64,000 nucleotides of DNA, from positions 1-64,000 of the forward strand of contig JAHNEJ010003545.1 of NCBI GenBank assembly GCA_022559845.1, read 5' to 3'. Under the pieces are notes generated by a model that was not told the DNA's origin, ran no database searches, and saw only the letters and a list, made by a program, of their open reading frames with translations. This document shows, one piece after another, positions 1 to 10,051 of this stretch; the stretch's first letter is position 1, and each line of letters starts with the position of its first letter. This DNA is from Amorphophallus konjac (Eukaryota > Streptophyta > Magnoliopsida > Alismatales > Araceae). The position numbers and the translations under genes are program-made.

Positions 1-3000
1 CGGATAACTGCTCCATTGGTATTGACTGCGGGAGTCTTCTTTCTGTTCTTTATGGGTTTCATCTGCCATCCTTCCTGATCCTTCAGTGGGGTGAGGAAGC
101 AAGCTTCATAAGTATGCCTGGTACATTCTTCAACGGCCTCCTTATGCAGCTGCTGGTAGATTGAAATCATATTGGCGGCCATTTTTAATGCCGGAGGCTC
201 ATGTGGACGAGGTGGCTCTACCTGGTAATCTCCCAGCTGTAGCTCGCCCTTTTTGACCATGCCTTCCATAATATCTTTGAAGACGTAGCAATCTTCAATC
301 GCGTGCCCCAGCACACGGTGATATGGACAGAATAGTGGATCACCTTTCTTCGCCGCGTCATCGGGTCTCTTTGGCTCAGGCAATGTTACCTTGTTGAACT
401 TGTATGCCCAGTTGAATAGTGCGACTGTCTTATCTTTCGAGAAAGAGTACGGCTTTCTCATTTTGTTTCTCAGAGAGACCTTATCTTTTCTTTCTGCTGT
501 GTCTGCTGGTGGGGGAGCTTCATCTGCCCCCTTCTTCCCTTTCTGTTGCTCGAAGGTTCTGAAATCGACGGTGTTGGCCTCCGAGTGCGATGGTCGTCGA
601 TCATTAGACTTCCCTTTCGGCACAGTGGGAGCATTGACCGTCGGACGCTTAGACAGGAACGTCTCGACCTCCGCCACTATATTATTCAATCGGTCAAATG
701 TTCTGACATCCGCACCAATCATCCTTTCTAGTACCTCTCTCCTGAGGCTTTGCTTACATATTTGCACTGCATCTTCTTGATGAGGAGGTCTTCTGCATCT
801 CATAGCTAAGTTCCTCCACCTTTTGATGTAGTCCAGTGCTGTTTCATCTTGCTTTTGCCTGGTTGCATATAGTTCTACTATTGTAATTTCTCTTTCCGTG
901 ACGTGAAATCTGTCGCGGAACTTTCTTTGCATATCAGGCCAATCGGTTACTGACCCAGCCGGCAGGCTTGAATACCATTCAAAGGCTATCCCGGTGAGGG
1001 ATGAGCCGAAGAACTTAAGCAGATAAGCTTCATCAGCTGCCAAGTCACCCATGATTGTGGTGTAGTAAGCTATGTGCTCCCTGGGAGAGCCCTGGCCATT
1101 AAACTTTTCAAACTTCGGTGGCTTACTGACACCTGGAGGTAGTCTCTTAGCAGCATACTGGGGAGGATACGGTACCCTGTACACATCGTAGGTACTAGCA
1201 TCATCACCAGTCTTTTCAGACAGCTTCATTTCCACAATCTTTTCAATCATCAGCTTCTGGGCTATGGCCGGATCTATGTTTTCCGGGAAGAAGTGAGCTT
1301 GTTGCTGACTATAAGGAGTTGTCATCACAGTTGCGCGCAAGGTAGGCGCGGCAGGCTGCGTCTGCGATGTAGAGGGTTGAGCTATCGTCTGCTGCAGAAC
1401 GGGTTGGCTCGGTGCTTTACCCTTATCAGCCGGAAGAGGATTAGCTGGGATAGCCATTTCTGTTGAGCTGGCAGTCTGCCTTACAGGCTCGGCTTGCTTG
1501 GAGACCGGTGTAACTTCATGCCTCTCATTTAGCTGTCTTCTGAGAGCATTGATCTCTTGTTGATATCTTCTAAACATCATTTGGATCATGGGATCCAGGG
1601 TTGACGGGATCTGTAGATCTTCTGAAGTCCCTTCAGCATCATCAACAAAGGGATTGTCTTCCTCTTCCGTTGTCACCACATTAACTGTCATAGTGGTGAT
1701 CTTGCAGGCTTCATCATTAGTCTTCATCTTATCTTTTGCCGCCTGGCCCCTTCTTGTGACGGGGCCTGGTCTGGTTGCTAGTCTGAGCAGTTCATCTGGC
1801 TGTGTCGGCAACACATCCTGCCCTTTGACAAGCCCGGCCATATTGCAGGAAAAGATCTGCATCTTTTCCCTCTGCCTGAAGACTTTCCTTTTCACCTGAT
1901 CGGGGTATTTGAGCCGGTCAAAGACTGATATTCTTTCTCTGGCTTCTTCCCTATGCAGGTCTTCTTTCCCATACCAGGCTCTGTGGCCTTCTTCATAATC
2001 ACTGGAGTCGGAGGAGGAGGCTCCGATCATCATTTCTTGAAGGGTTTCTTCTTTTTCTTCATCCATGGTGCCCAAGGCACGGGATAATCTTTGCTGTCCG
2101 AGGGCGGAGTTCCCCAGGTAGTGAAAGTAGTCTTGAGCCACTTGTTTCATCTCCTCTTGATTGTGCCTTCGTGGCTCTGGTTGGAGCATCAATCTTTCCC
2201 GGCTCTTCTGCTGATAAGCCAGTCTCTCCACTTGAGCAGTCAAGTGCTCGGCTCTGCAGTATTTGAATATATCAGCCTGCCTGGCGCAGGCTCTTGGTCT
2301 TCTTAGAGTGACAGCAGCGGCTGGTCCGCTTATTCTCATTTCCTCTTCCTCCCTGACCCTTCTACTCCCATCCTGGCAGTAGTTGGCAGCAGCAGCGTAG
2401 TTCTTTTCTTCCCATCTTTTGCCCCCAGCCATGGGGTGAGTGACCGTTAGGTCTTCCTTCTGCTCATATCTTCTGCCCCTCATCCTGGGGCGAGTAGTAG
2501 TCAGATTTCTTTCTTCATTCTCTTCCTCATCTCTCCTACCCCGAGCCCTGGGGTGAACAGCAGCAGCATTTCTTATGTCTCTTCCTTCTTCTCTTCTGCT
2601 TCCTGCCCTGAAGCGGGCAACAGTGGTATCAACAATGTTTTCTTCTTCTCGAGCTGGGACCCAGCTCTGGATCTTCTTCGGCCGCCAGATCTGCCTGAAC
2701 TTGGGCGGCTTTGGTGCCAACGCCCTTCGGTCCTCTTTCTCGACATCGGCCCTCCTAGTAGCCAGAGTTTGGAATCTGTTGGTGGTGGGTACTCTCGGGA
2801 TGACCACATCTGGGTTGACCCCCCTCGGGCGGCCGTTGAGGTTCGTCCGGATTCCTCCGATCATCATTGTCTTTCCTGAGTTGGATATCCGACGTCCCGC
2901 AACAGTGGATCGGGCTTTCCTGTCGGATCTCCTCCTCCTTCCAGCAGCAGAGGGTGCACCCCTTTTCGCCTCGTGATGGATGAAGCAGGCCACGACCTCA

Positions 3001-3242
3001 GGAGTATCCTGCATCCCCCGGCTAATTTTGGGGATGGTAGCTTGTGGCAATGTATCGACAACAGTCTTTTGTTCCTGGTTGTCGATCTCGAGTAAGTCGG
3101 TGAAGTTGAGGCCCAGGCAGTTGGGCATCCCGACAGCAGGCGGCATCGATCCGAACGCAAGAGGTACCACCAGGTAGCCCTCTCGCACATGTGCATCGAC
3201 CACTTGTTGATCAAAGTGTACAGAGATGATTCCAGCCGTCAT
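1..3242 (-). CDS. Ty3/gypsy gag (gag-pol?) ORF, open at the left window edge
   Basis: I translated the minus strand from the ATG at 3242 to position 1 and found no stop: at least 1080 codons continuing out of the window. Residues about 700-865 form a retrotransposon gag domain (PPKFEKFNGQGSPREHIAYY, then a LKFFGSSLTGIAFEWYSSLP block). A variant zinc knuckle CPYHRVLGHAIEDC (CX2HX4HX4C) lies at about 972-985. The first 550 residues are an arginine- and glutamate-rich region I cannot assign, followed by a short helical stretch RRYQQEINALRRQL. The start is chosen because the right-hand copy begins at the matching place (MAAG against MTAG) and a CT-rich tract ending TTTTCAG lies just upstream. Gag forms the virus-like particle in the cytoplasm. 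Protease and polymerase, if present, lie left of the window. The frame is uninterrupted, unlike the decayed copy at 62452. Confidence 0.85.
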   Translation of the reverse strand, partial: MTAGIISVHFDQQVVDAHVREGYLVVPLAFGSMPPAVGMPNCLGLNFTDLLEIDNQEQKTVVDTLPQATIPKISRGMQDTPEVVACFIHHEAKRGAPSAAGRRRRSDRKARSTVAGRRISNSGKTMMIGGIRTNLNGRPRGVNPDVVIPRVPTTNRFQTLATRRADVEKEDRRALAPKPPKFRQIWRPKKIQSWVPAREEENIVDTTVARFRAGSRREEGRDIRNAAAVHPRARGRRDEEENEERNLTTTRPRMRGRRYEQKEDLTVTHPMAGGKRWEEKNYAAAANYCQDGSRRVREEEEMRISGPAAAVTLRRPRACARQADIFKYCRAEHLTAQVERLAYQQKSRERLMLQPEPRRHNQEEMKQVAQDYFHYLGNSALGQQRLSRALGTMDEEKEETLQEMMIGASSSDSSDYEEGHRAWYGKEDLHREEARERISVFDRLKYPDQVKRKVFRQREKMQIFSCNMAGLVKGQDVLPTQPDELLRLATRPGPVTRRGQAAKDKMKTNDEACKITTMTVNVVTTEEEDNPFVDDAEGTSEDLQIPSTLDPMIQMMFRRYQQEINALRRQLNERHEVTPVSKQAEPVRQTASSTEMAIPANPLPADKGKAPSQPVLQQTIAQPSTSQTQPAAPTLRATVMTTPYSQQQAHFFPENIDPAIAQKLMIEKIVEMKLSEKTGDDASTYDVYRVPYPPQYAAKRLPPGVSKPPKFEKFNGQGSPREHIAYYTTIMGDLAADEAYLLKFFGSSLTGIAFEWYSSLPAGSVTDWPDMQRKFRDRFHVTEREITIVELYATRQKQDETALDYIKRWRNLAMRCRRPPHQEDAVQICKQSLRREVLERMIGADVRTFDRLNNIVAEVETFLSKRPTVNAPTVPKGKSNDRRPSHSEANTVDFRTFEQQKGKKGADEAPPPADTAERKDKVSLRNKMRKPYSFSKDKTVALFNWAYKFNKVTLPEPKRPDDAAKKGDPLFCPYHRVLGHAIEDCYVFKDIMEGMVKKGELQLGDYQVEPPRPHEPPALKMAANMISIYQQLHKEAVEECTRHTYEACFLTPLKDQEGWQMKPIKNRKKTPAVNTNGAVI

Positions 3243-3337
3243 TGTAGTTTCCTGAAAATAGAGAAAGCACGGAATCAGAAATTTGAGGGGGGGCCCACTG
3301 GGCCTCCTATTTCGGCATAGAGATGAAGAGAGACTAG

Positions 3338-3355
3338 GTCCCACCGGGCGTGCCA
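3338..3355 (-). other. Primer binding site of the left-edge element
   Basis: On the minus strand the sequence TGGCACGCCCGGTGGGAC follows the inferred LTR end (CCACA) by four bases and lies about 95 bases before the gag start. The right-edge copy has the near-identical TGGCACACCCGGTGGGAC in the same place. The position and conservation indicate the reverse-transcription primer site. I do not identify the tRNA. Confidence 0.7.
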
Positions 3356-3359
3356 GACT

Positions 3360-3961
3360 TGTGGACGCGGGGATTTTTTATTTTTAATAGATTTTGGAAT
3401 GTTTTATTGATTCATTGATTTATTGGTTTGGTTAATTGGCGTGCCAGTCACATGTGTGACGATTTCATTGTGCGCTCGATCTGACTTGGTCAGTCGATTG
3501 TGAAGTCCGAGTCGGGACCAAAAGTCCGCCATACCATAAAGGCTATGACGTTAATTACGCACTTCCTAAGAAGGACAACCCTTGATTAAACGCCAAAATA
3601 GGAGGCCACTCGGGGCGGCTAAAAAATGAAGTGCATGATATTGAAGCTATTATTATTCTAAGGAGGTAACTGGGTAAACGATAGGTTATTAAATCAGCAT
3701 GACCCCTCTGTGTAGGTCGTGCCGGGTAGAGATAGGACACCGTCCGCGCAGCGACGGGGCAGGGTCCGGACAGTCATCGGGGACATGTCCCCCTTCACGT
3801 TTCTCATCCGGCCAAAGGCCTCGCAGTGTTCATATTCCCCGAAGGATTAGGCCGGACAGGAGGTGCATGACGTGTACTTCCTGGGGCTTATCGGGTGATG
3901 AGGGCATCCCTTGCCCCTCCACATTTTCTCTAGACTCGGATTGTTCGTCAGCAAGCGCCAT
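3360..3961 (-). mobile_element. 5' LTR of the left-edge element (outer end uncertain)
   Basis: This stretch precedes the primer site of the minus-strand gag. About 180 bases next to the primer site align with 62140-62330 at the right edge, including the shared phrase ATAGCCTTTATGGTATGGCG, which shows one LTR family in opposite orientations. The LTR end nearest gag (CCACA) is clear. The other end is placed at 3961 only because a different LTR starts at 3962, so the LTR may be truncated by that junction. Confidence 0.55.
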
Positions 3962-6289
3962 TGTGTTAGTCATGTATTTTTGAGTCTAGTCATGTAATCT
4001 TCACATTTTCTTTGAGTCAATATCATGTAATTTTCCCTTTATTTGAGTCATGTACCTAGGTTGTTGAGTCATTTTCCTAAGCATTGAGTCATTATGTTGG
4101 TTTGATAGGTTAATGGGCCCAATTCATTGGGCTAGGCCTAGGGGCGCCCCTCCCTTAGACTGTTTGGTCATTAGTTAGTTTGTCAGGGTCAGTTTGGTCT
4201 TAGGAAAAGTGTGGACTCTATAAATAGTCCCACCCCTCTCTCATTTGTAACAACTTATGCTTGAATAATGAATCCAGAAAATTTCCACACCTTCTAGTTC
4301 CCTCTCAATATCTCCCTCTCTCTCTCTCTCTCTTACTATCACTCTCTCTAAGTGGGTTGTGCCCCATCTCTCTCTCCTCCCCACCCCAATTTCGAAATTC
4401 ATTCTCTCTCCTCCCCATTCACCCCTCATTAAGGCCCCTTCCCCTTCCCCATGCACTCATTCAATTCCCCCTCCAACCCCTAGGTGGAAACACCTTCTCC
4501 TAGGCACCTTTCCACTCTCCCAAGCAACCCTTCCTCTCCCCAAGGTTGAAGGGGCTCTTCCCTAAGCCCAAATTCTAATTTCCCTCTCCCTAGGGCTGTG
4601 CCCTTCTATCTCTCCACCTCCTAAACCACCCTAGGTCGAATTCCATCTCCCCCCAACAGCCAAGTTCGCCCCCCACCTCCTCTCCTACTCACCATCCCTC
4701 TTGTGCACCTCCATCTTCCCCCCACCACCCTTTGCAGCTCCAGCTCTTCCTCCACCCATCCCTGCCCCCCTAGACTTCTTGGAAGATCCTAGCCACGTCC
4801 CTCCCCCCTCCACAAATCATCAGCCATCACTCCCAAGCTATGCTACCCTCTCTCCCATTCCCTTAATCTTGCTGGTTTGCAGTTTCAGATAGCAGGTCGC
4901 AGGCAGCAGAGTTGGGTCCTGAAAGTTGCATCGGATCTGGCCTCTCCCTGGTCCTTCTGGTGTCAAGGCCTATATCTCTGGAAAGGTCGTCCAGAGAGCT
5001 TTCAAGACGAGGTGGTTTCGTCTACATCTGAGTTCTGAGCTGCCGGTAGGAGCGATTCTCCCTCGACTGCGCAGGACCTCTCAGGCAGGGAACCAGAGTG
5101 AGAGTGGAAGCTCGACCACGACGAATCTTTTGGGATTCAGATCACGTGTTCTTCAGAAAAATCTTCCTCTCAAGTCCTCTTTCATCCTCAAGAAGCAGAG
5201 CTGCATTTGGACATTGGCATCTAATGTTACGAATTTTATACTGCAAGTGTGTCAGGTCAGTTTACAGAAGCCAGAACTGACACCCCTCTACTCATCTGAT
5301 CGTCCCGGCCTTCTCCGACATTTTCCGACCACGCCGTTGGTGCCTACAGAAGAAGACTCGACCACGGTTCCAACGGTTCAGGTCTCGTCTCAATCAGAGC
5401 TTGGTAGAGATCGTGGCACCCTCTGCAACCAGCCACATTGTTCTGCACCAGACAGAGGCAGAACCAATCAGTCCGGTTCCAGACTCTGCCCCGGCCAGCA
5501 ACGACTTTACCAAGCACAGAAAAAATTCAGAGGTCATCCTTGGTCCGTTGGCAAGCTTTTGGCGCAAGTCTCATCAAGTTCTGAGCTTTGTGGAATTTTT
5601 GGCAGCATCATCACCGCCCTACTGTCCAGCAACTCTGAAGATTGGCAGAACCGGTAACGATCTGAACGTCGGGTTTTCTTCATAACTCCCCCACCCCGCT
5701 TGGCCGGCTGAAGGCCCCTCCCTGCGTGGAGGTAGTATTGGATGTAATAAGATTAATCCCCACCCTAAGATCACCCCTCCTGCGAGAGGCGTAGTGATGT
5801 AATCTTGCCATTTCAGGTTGAAGCGACACCGACGCGGCGTGCGGGTGTATACCCTCGCCTCCCCGCTCGCCCCCGTCTCCGGCCGGAGTCGGCGTCTTCA
5901 CGCCGGCTAGGTGAGCTCCTGAACATCTCTCATTGCTGTAATAGACTTGCTTAGCATAGTATTGCTATAGTTACTCCGTCGGCGGTGAGAGAGTGTCCGA
6001 TTTTAAATTGCCACCAAATTGAGTGACCACCGCGGGTGAGTTGTGAGAGCTTCCACTCAACCCACACCCTTGGTGTGTTGACCGCCCATGATTTGGGCTT
6101 CCCTTGGCCCATTTGGGGTCCGCCATAAGCTAGCCGACCCTTGGAGAACCAAGGTCCCACCTTGGACCCTCTCCATCATCACCGAGTCACCTTCGGGCAC
6201 TAACGTGCGCCAAGCGAGTGAGTCGCTAGTGTGAGTCCGCTGCCTAACCGAATGCTTGCATACTTAGGTCCAAGGTCGGTCTCACATCA
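3962..6289 (+). mobile_element. Chromovirus-type LTR (about 2.3 kb) without its coding region
   Basis: Starts TGTGTTAG and ends CTCACATCA, followed at once by TTGGTATCAT, a decayed form of the tRNA-iMet primer site. It resembles the LTRs at 48016 and 55551: a GAGTCATGT-rich U3 region, a TATA box, CT-rich runs, and a block starting GGCCGGCTGAAGGCCCCTCC. Length (2328) matches those LTRs (2351-2378). No gag-pol of this element is visible downstream, so it is the remnant of a truncated or rearranged copy. No target duplication was found. Confidence 0.7.
4218..4227 (+). promoter_or_regulatory. TATA box of the 3962-6289 LTR
   Basis: CTATAAATAG, about 255 bases into the LTR and followed by a CT-rich leader. 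The related LTRs at 48016 and 55551 have CTATATATAG about 316 bases in, in the same sequence context. Confidence 0.6.
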
Positions 6290-7717
6290 ATTGGTATCAT
6301 CATCATAGCATCCTAGTTGGTCTCACATCAAGTGTATCAAAACATCTTCATCACATCATCATAGGTCTTAGGTCGGTTTTACATCATCGGGGTTAAACAT
6401 CGGTCGACATTTCGGCAGCATCTCCCCATAATCTGGATTATGCCCAGGGGAGAATAGGCTATCACTCACGGAGTGCTGGGATGAAAGCTGAGAAAAAGAG
6501 GGAGCGAACCTCCCACACTGCATATGTATGCCCTATGGCAATGTTTGACTCTTCCCTTATAGAAGCCGATAACACTCATGCAGTGGCAGAGCTCACTTTA
6601 GCTAAAAGGGGGGTGCTCAGGAATCCGGTGCGGATCAATGGAACATAAGTGAGTCTGGCTCCCTTCGATTTATCCCCGGGACAGGTCTGGTGACTCATGG
6701 GCATCCCTGGGTGGGTTTGATCCAGGCGTCGGGGGTTCAATTGAGTGGCAAAGCAGGCTCTCGGGGCAGCTTGGATGTGCATATAGGTTCCCGGCGCGAA
6801 ACAGCGTGGCAAGAAGGGTTTTCGGCGCGAGGGCCAAACGGCCATGGGTTCCCGGCGCCAATGGCAAGGAGGCCAGGGGGCTCCTGGCGCCAGTGGCAAG
6901 GAGGCAAGGGTTCTCGGCGCCACTATGAGGAGGCCAAGGAGGCTTTTCGGCGCAAGGGCCAAACGGCCATGGGTTCCCGGCGCCAATGGCAAGGAGGCCA
7001 GGGGGGGCTCCTGGCGCCAGTGGCAAGGAGGCAAGGGTTCTCGGCGCGGGCTTCCCGGCGCGATGAAGAGCAAGCCAGGGAAGCTCCCGGCACAGGCTTC
7101 CCAGCGCGAGGAAGAGAAGGCCAGGGAGGCTCCTGGCGTGGGCTTCCCGGCGCGAGGAGAAATAGTGAGGTGGGGTGGCTTTTCGGCGCGAGGTAAAACA
7201 ACAGGGAGGCTCCCGGCGCGCTAAGGAGATAGGGTCTTGGCGCAAGAAGGCTAGCGCTGAGGGCTGTTCATCCGTTTTACTATTTGTGGAGCCGAGACAG
7301 ACGAGGGCGCCGAGATGAATTTAGGGTTTTACGGCACTCTATTTTCAGATTTGTCGATGAATCAGGGGTTTCCTGGCGGTTCAGGCCAAGGTGAATGGGC
7401 TCTGTGGAATCAAAACGTATGGATTCATCGGGTTTCAACTGATTTTGGTTTATGTTTCAAAAGAAGGCCAGGAGCTGAGGGGAATTGGTGAAGAAAACCC
7501 GAACATAAGGAGCCTCTGTCACCATTACTTATGCAGAATTCCAGGAGGATGGCTTGATGTTATCATTCGTCGTCCTGGGAACCAAGAGATATCTGTCTCT
7601 GGTCCTGAAACGACTCTGATGATGTCGATAAGCAAACCGGGCATCAGAAACTCCGGAATCTCATAGATGCGAATCGTCATGTGGCTTGGCTTTGTTCCGA
7701 AGGCCAAGGGATGGCCT
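6290..7717. other. Unassigned DNA left of the giant element
   Basis: Begins with the decayed primer site of the preceding LTR, then a TCACATCAT-rich stretch to about 6400. I see no coding frame I can assign. The GC-rich minisatellite at 6780-7240 lies in it. Its right end, GTCCC at 7718-7722, is the target site of the giant Tat element, so the original neighbour of base 7722 is 42397. Confidence 0.5.
6780..7240. repeat. GC-rich minisatellite built on GGCGC-centred units
   Basis: Short units such as GGTTCCCGGCGCCAATGGC and GGCTCCTGGCGCCAGTGGC recur about every 30-40 bases. A longer block of about 90 bases, starting GGGCCAAACGGCCATGGG, occurs twice (about 6829-6921 and 6958-7048). The units contain many overlapping CG dinucleotides and short palindromes (GGCGCC). 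Open frames on both strands here are by-products of this composition. Confidence 0.8.
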
Positions 7718-7722
7718 GTCCC
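7718..7722. other. Target-site duplication of the giant element (left)
   Basis: GTCCC here and at 42392-42396 flank the two LTRs exactly, proving that 7723-42391 is one complete insertion. Confidence 0.92.
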
Positions 7723-7872
7723 TGTAGACACGCCGTTCTTGACGTTACAGTGAGTAAATCTCATATTACACTTTGATACCCCAAGGCGGCCTTCACATTT
7801 TTTATTGCTCTGGTGATTTCCTATTTTTCTGATTTTTTTTACATTTCTCTGAATTTTTCCGTGAAAAATCTT

Positions 7873-8563
7873 GGAGGTGTCCAGGAGACTGGACGCCTCC
7901 ATAAATTCATATATATATAATAATATTAAAAATAAAAAATGAAAATCATGGAGGCGTCCAGGCGCCTGGACGCCTCCATAAATAAAAATAATTAAAAAAT
8001 TAAAAAATCAGAAAAATCATGGAGGCGTCCAGGAAGCTGGACGCCTCCATAAATGACACAAAAAAAAAATTAAAAAAAATAACAAAATAATAAATAAAAA
8101 TATATATATATTCTTGAAGACGTCCAGGAGACTGGACGCCTCCATCATCCGGCTCACGGGCGGCCCCAGCCATCGACTGACCGTTGCTCAGTCTGTCGTT
8201 TGAAAAGAATCCAAATCATGGAGGCATCTAGGCCCCTGGAGGCCTCCATCATTCAGCTCACGGGCGTCCCTGGCCACTGCCCGACCGTTGCTCAGCCTGT
8301 CGTTTAAAAAGAATCCAAATAATGGAGGCGTCCAGTCCCCTGGACGCCTCCATCATTCAGCTCACGGGCACCCCAGACCCCGACTATCCGTTGGCTGGAT
8401 TGTAGTTCGAAAGGGATCCAATGCAATGGAGGCGTCCAGGCCCCTGGACGCCTCCATCACTCAGGTCACGGGTGCCCCTGGCCACTGACCATCCGTCAGC
8501 CGGTCAGATTGTCGTTTAAAAAAAAGCCAAATCATGGAGGCGTCCAGGCCCCTGGACGCCTCC
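7873..8563. repeat. Array of eight GC-rich palindromes in the 5' LTR
   Basis: Imperfect to perfect 28-bp palindromes (GGAGGCGTCCAGG joined to its reverse complement) at about 7873, 7950, 8021, 8116, 8220, 8324, 8428 and 8536. The first three are separated by A/T-only linkers of roughly 45-70 bases. From the fourth on the spacing is 104, 104, 104 and 108 bases, because each is part of a tandem unit containing CACGGGCG and GACCGTTGCTCAG. All could form hairpins. Confidence 0.9.
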
Positions 8564-8576
8564 ATCCTCCAGAGCT

Positions 8577-8586
8577 CTATAAATAG
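8577..8586 (+). promoter_or_regulatory. TATA box of the giant element, 5' LTR
   Basis: CTATAAATAG, 13 bases after the last palindrome (ends 8563). The same arrangement is in the 3' LTR. Likely core promoter of the genomic RNA. Confidence 0.75.
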
Positions 8587-9370
8587 AGGCCTACCCCCCT
8601 CAGTCCAGGGGTCGAAAAAGAGAGCGCCGGGAGGGTGTCGGATTCCATTCCTAACCGGTGGGTGTTTTGTAGGTGAGGTTCTGCCGGATTCCTGGGTGCC
8701 CGTGCTCGCAGGAGAAAGGTCGTCTTCGCCCGTCGCGCTCCCACGTCATCCCTACGCTACCGAGGCTCCGCCGGATCTCGCCATCGGCCATCCAATAAGC
8801 CATTCTCCTCTCCTTTTCCTTAGATATCTTGCATTCATCATATCGCATTTTTCACCCCCTTTTGGGGGAGTCTCTTCCTGTTCCTACGTTGGTATAATCA
8901 CCATCCATCATAAGCATTTTCCTCCTACTCGTGTCCGAGAGGGGTTTAAAAGACAACACCAACCAGGTGTGTGTCCGGCCGTCATTTCGTTACTTGCATC
9001 GCTAGAATTGATTGCTGCACCTTCGTCTTTCTGATCCACTTGTTATTTGTTTGTCGTTGTTTTGTAAGGGTACTCAAGGAAAGCCCTCCCCGTCGGCCGG
9101 CCGAAGGGGGAGGAAGAAGCAACCCACCATTTCTCGCTCTTGATGATTCACAGTTTCCGTGCCTTGTGCCAGGTACACGCGATCATTTCTTTTCATTGAG
9201 GTAACCCCTCTAGCGATCACATCCCTTTGGCATCCTACGTATGCTCTTTTCTCTGTTGACATGTTGCATGACCCCTTCCCCTATTAGCTTTTAGTTATTG
9301 CGAGTTTGTAGCCCGTCGCTCGCGTTTCTCGTTCCCTTTTGAGTGGATCTCCATTCGGCAGTCCACAGAT

Positions 9371-9388
9371 TGGCGATCACGGTGGGAC
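9371..9388 (+). other. Primer binding site of the giant element
   Basis: TGGCGATCACGGTGGGAC starts three bases after the 5' LTR end. It is related in form to the primer site of the edge family (TGGCACGCCCGGTGGGAC) and different from the tRNA-iMet site of the chromoviruses. The tRNA is not identified. Confidence 0.65.
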
Positions 9389-10051
9389 ATCAGTTGCTTT
9401 CCTTTAGTTACTCTTGCAGCCCTTGACTTGCTTTATCATCTTTTACGTGTTCTTCATCTCTCAGTTGCTTTCTTACAATTACCCTTGCAGCTCCTTGTGA
9501 TTCATTTTATCATTTGTTGTGTGATACCCTTGCACCTTCCTGTAGTTTGCCTTACCATCTCTTGTGCGTTGTTATACCTTGATCGTCTTGTTATTCTGTT
9601 ATGCTCTATATATCTGTCAGCATTTCATCACATACGTCCATCCCTCTTTTCTACCTTTCTTTCTATTTCTTTCTTAGGATCACCCCCTCTTGGTGAAAGA
9701 AGGACTCTCCGTCGGGAATTCCTCTCGACGGACTAGGATATCTTTCACTGGGACCTCCATAAGTCCCCGACAGCGAAGGATTCCCCTTCGTTCACTGGGC
9801 AGGTTGTACCGTTGAAGTTCCCCGGAGCTTAGTTACCCTATTCGCAGTGAGTCGAGTGTCCCTAGTTCACACGGCGGTAAAACAAAGGTGCAACTAGGAT
9901 TTTTGCACATTTTGTGTGAACTTTTACAAATCGTTAAAGAAAAAAAAAGAGTTCAAACAAAAACAAAAAAGACGTAAAGCATCCACTTGTGTGTTAATCT
10001 TTGCTGCTTGTGTGCTGGTGTATGTTATTACATTCTGGAAAAGTGTTAAGG
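9389..10051 (+). other. Leader of the giant element
   Basis: Untranslated leader of about 660 bases. The first 200 hold pyrimidine-rich imperfect repeats of the phrases AGTTGCTTTC and CTTGCAGC. The stretch after 9900 is A-rich. No long open frame precedes the gag ATG at 10052. Confidence 0.6.

Larger units (their letters stand above)
7723..9367 (+). mobile_element. 5' LTR of the giant element
   Basis: 1645 bp, TG...CA. Holds eight GC-rich palindromes in AT-rich or 104-bp repeated surroundings (7873-8563), then a TATA box at 8577, a transcribed CT-rich part, and the end CAGTCCACA before the primer site. The partner is at 40743-42391. The two differ by scattered substitutions and small indels, so the insertion is clearly older than the nested chromovirus. 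Confidence 0.93.

Noticed and set aside
391..3214. Plus-strand open frames (129, 133, 116 aa and others)
   Set aside because: They lie opposite the continuous minus-strand gag frame 1-3242 and resemble nothing; shadows.
6576..7245. Long frames on both strands (165-191 aa)
   Set aside because: Products of the GGCGC minisatellite; several frames are open at once with proline/alanine-rich repeats.
7873..8563. CRISPR array or attC-like array
   Set aside because: Palindromes with regular spacing look superficially similar, but the context is a plant LTR, the linkers are themselves repeats, and no bacterial genes are present.
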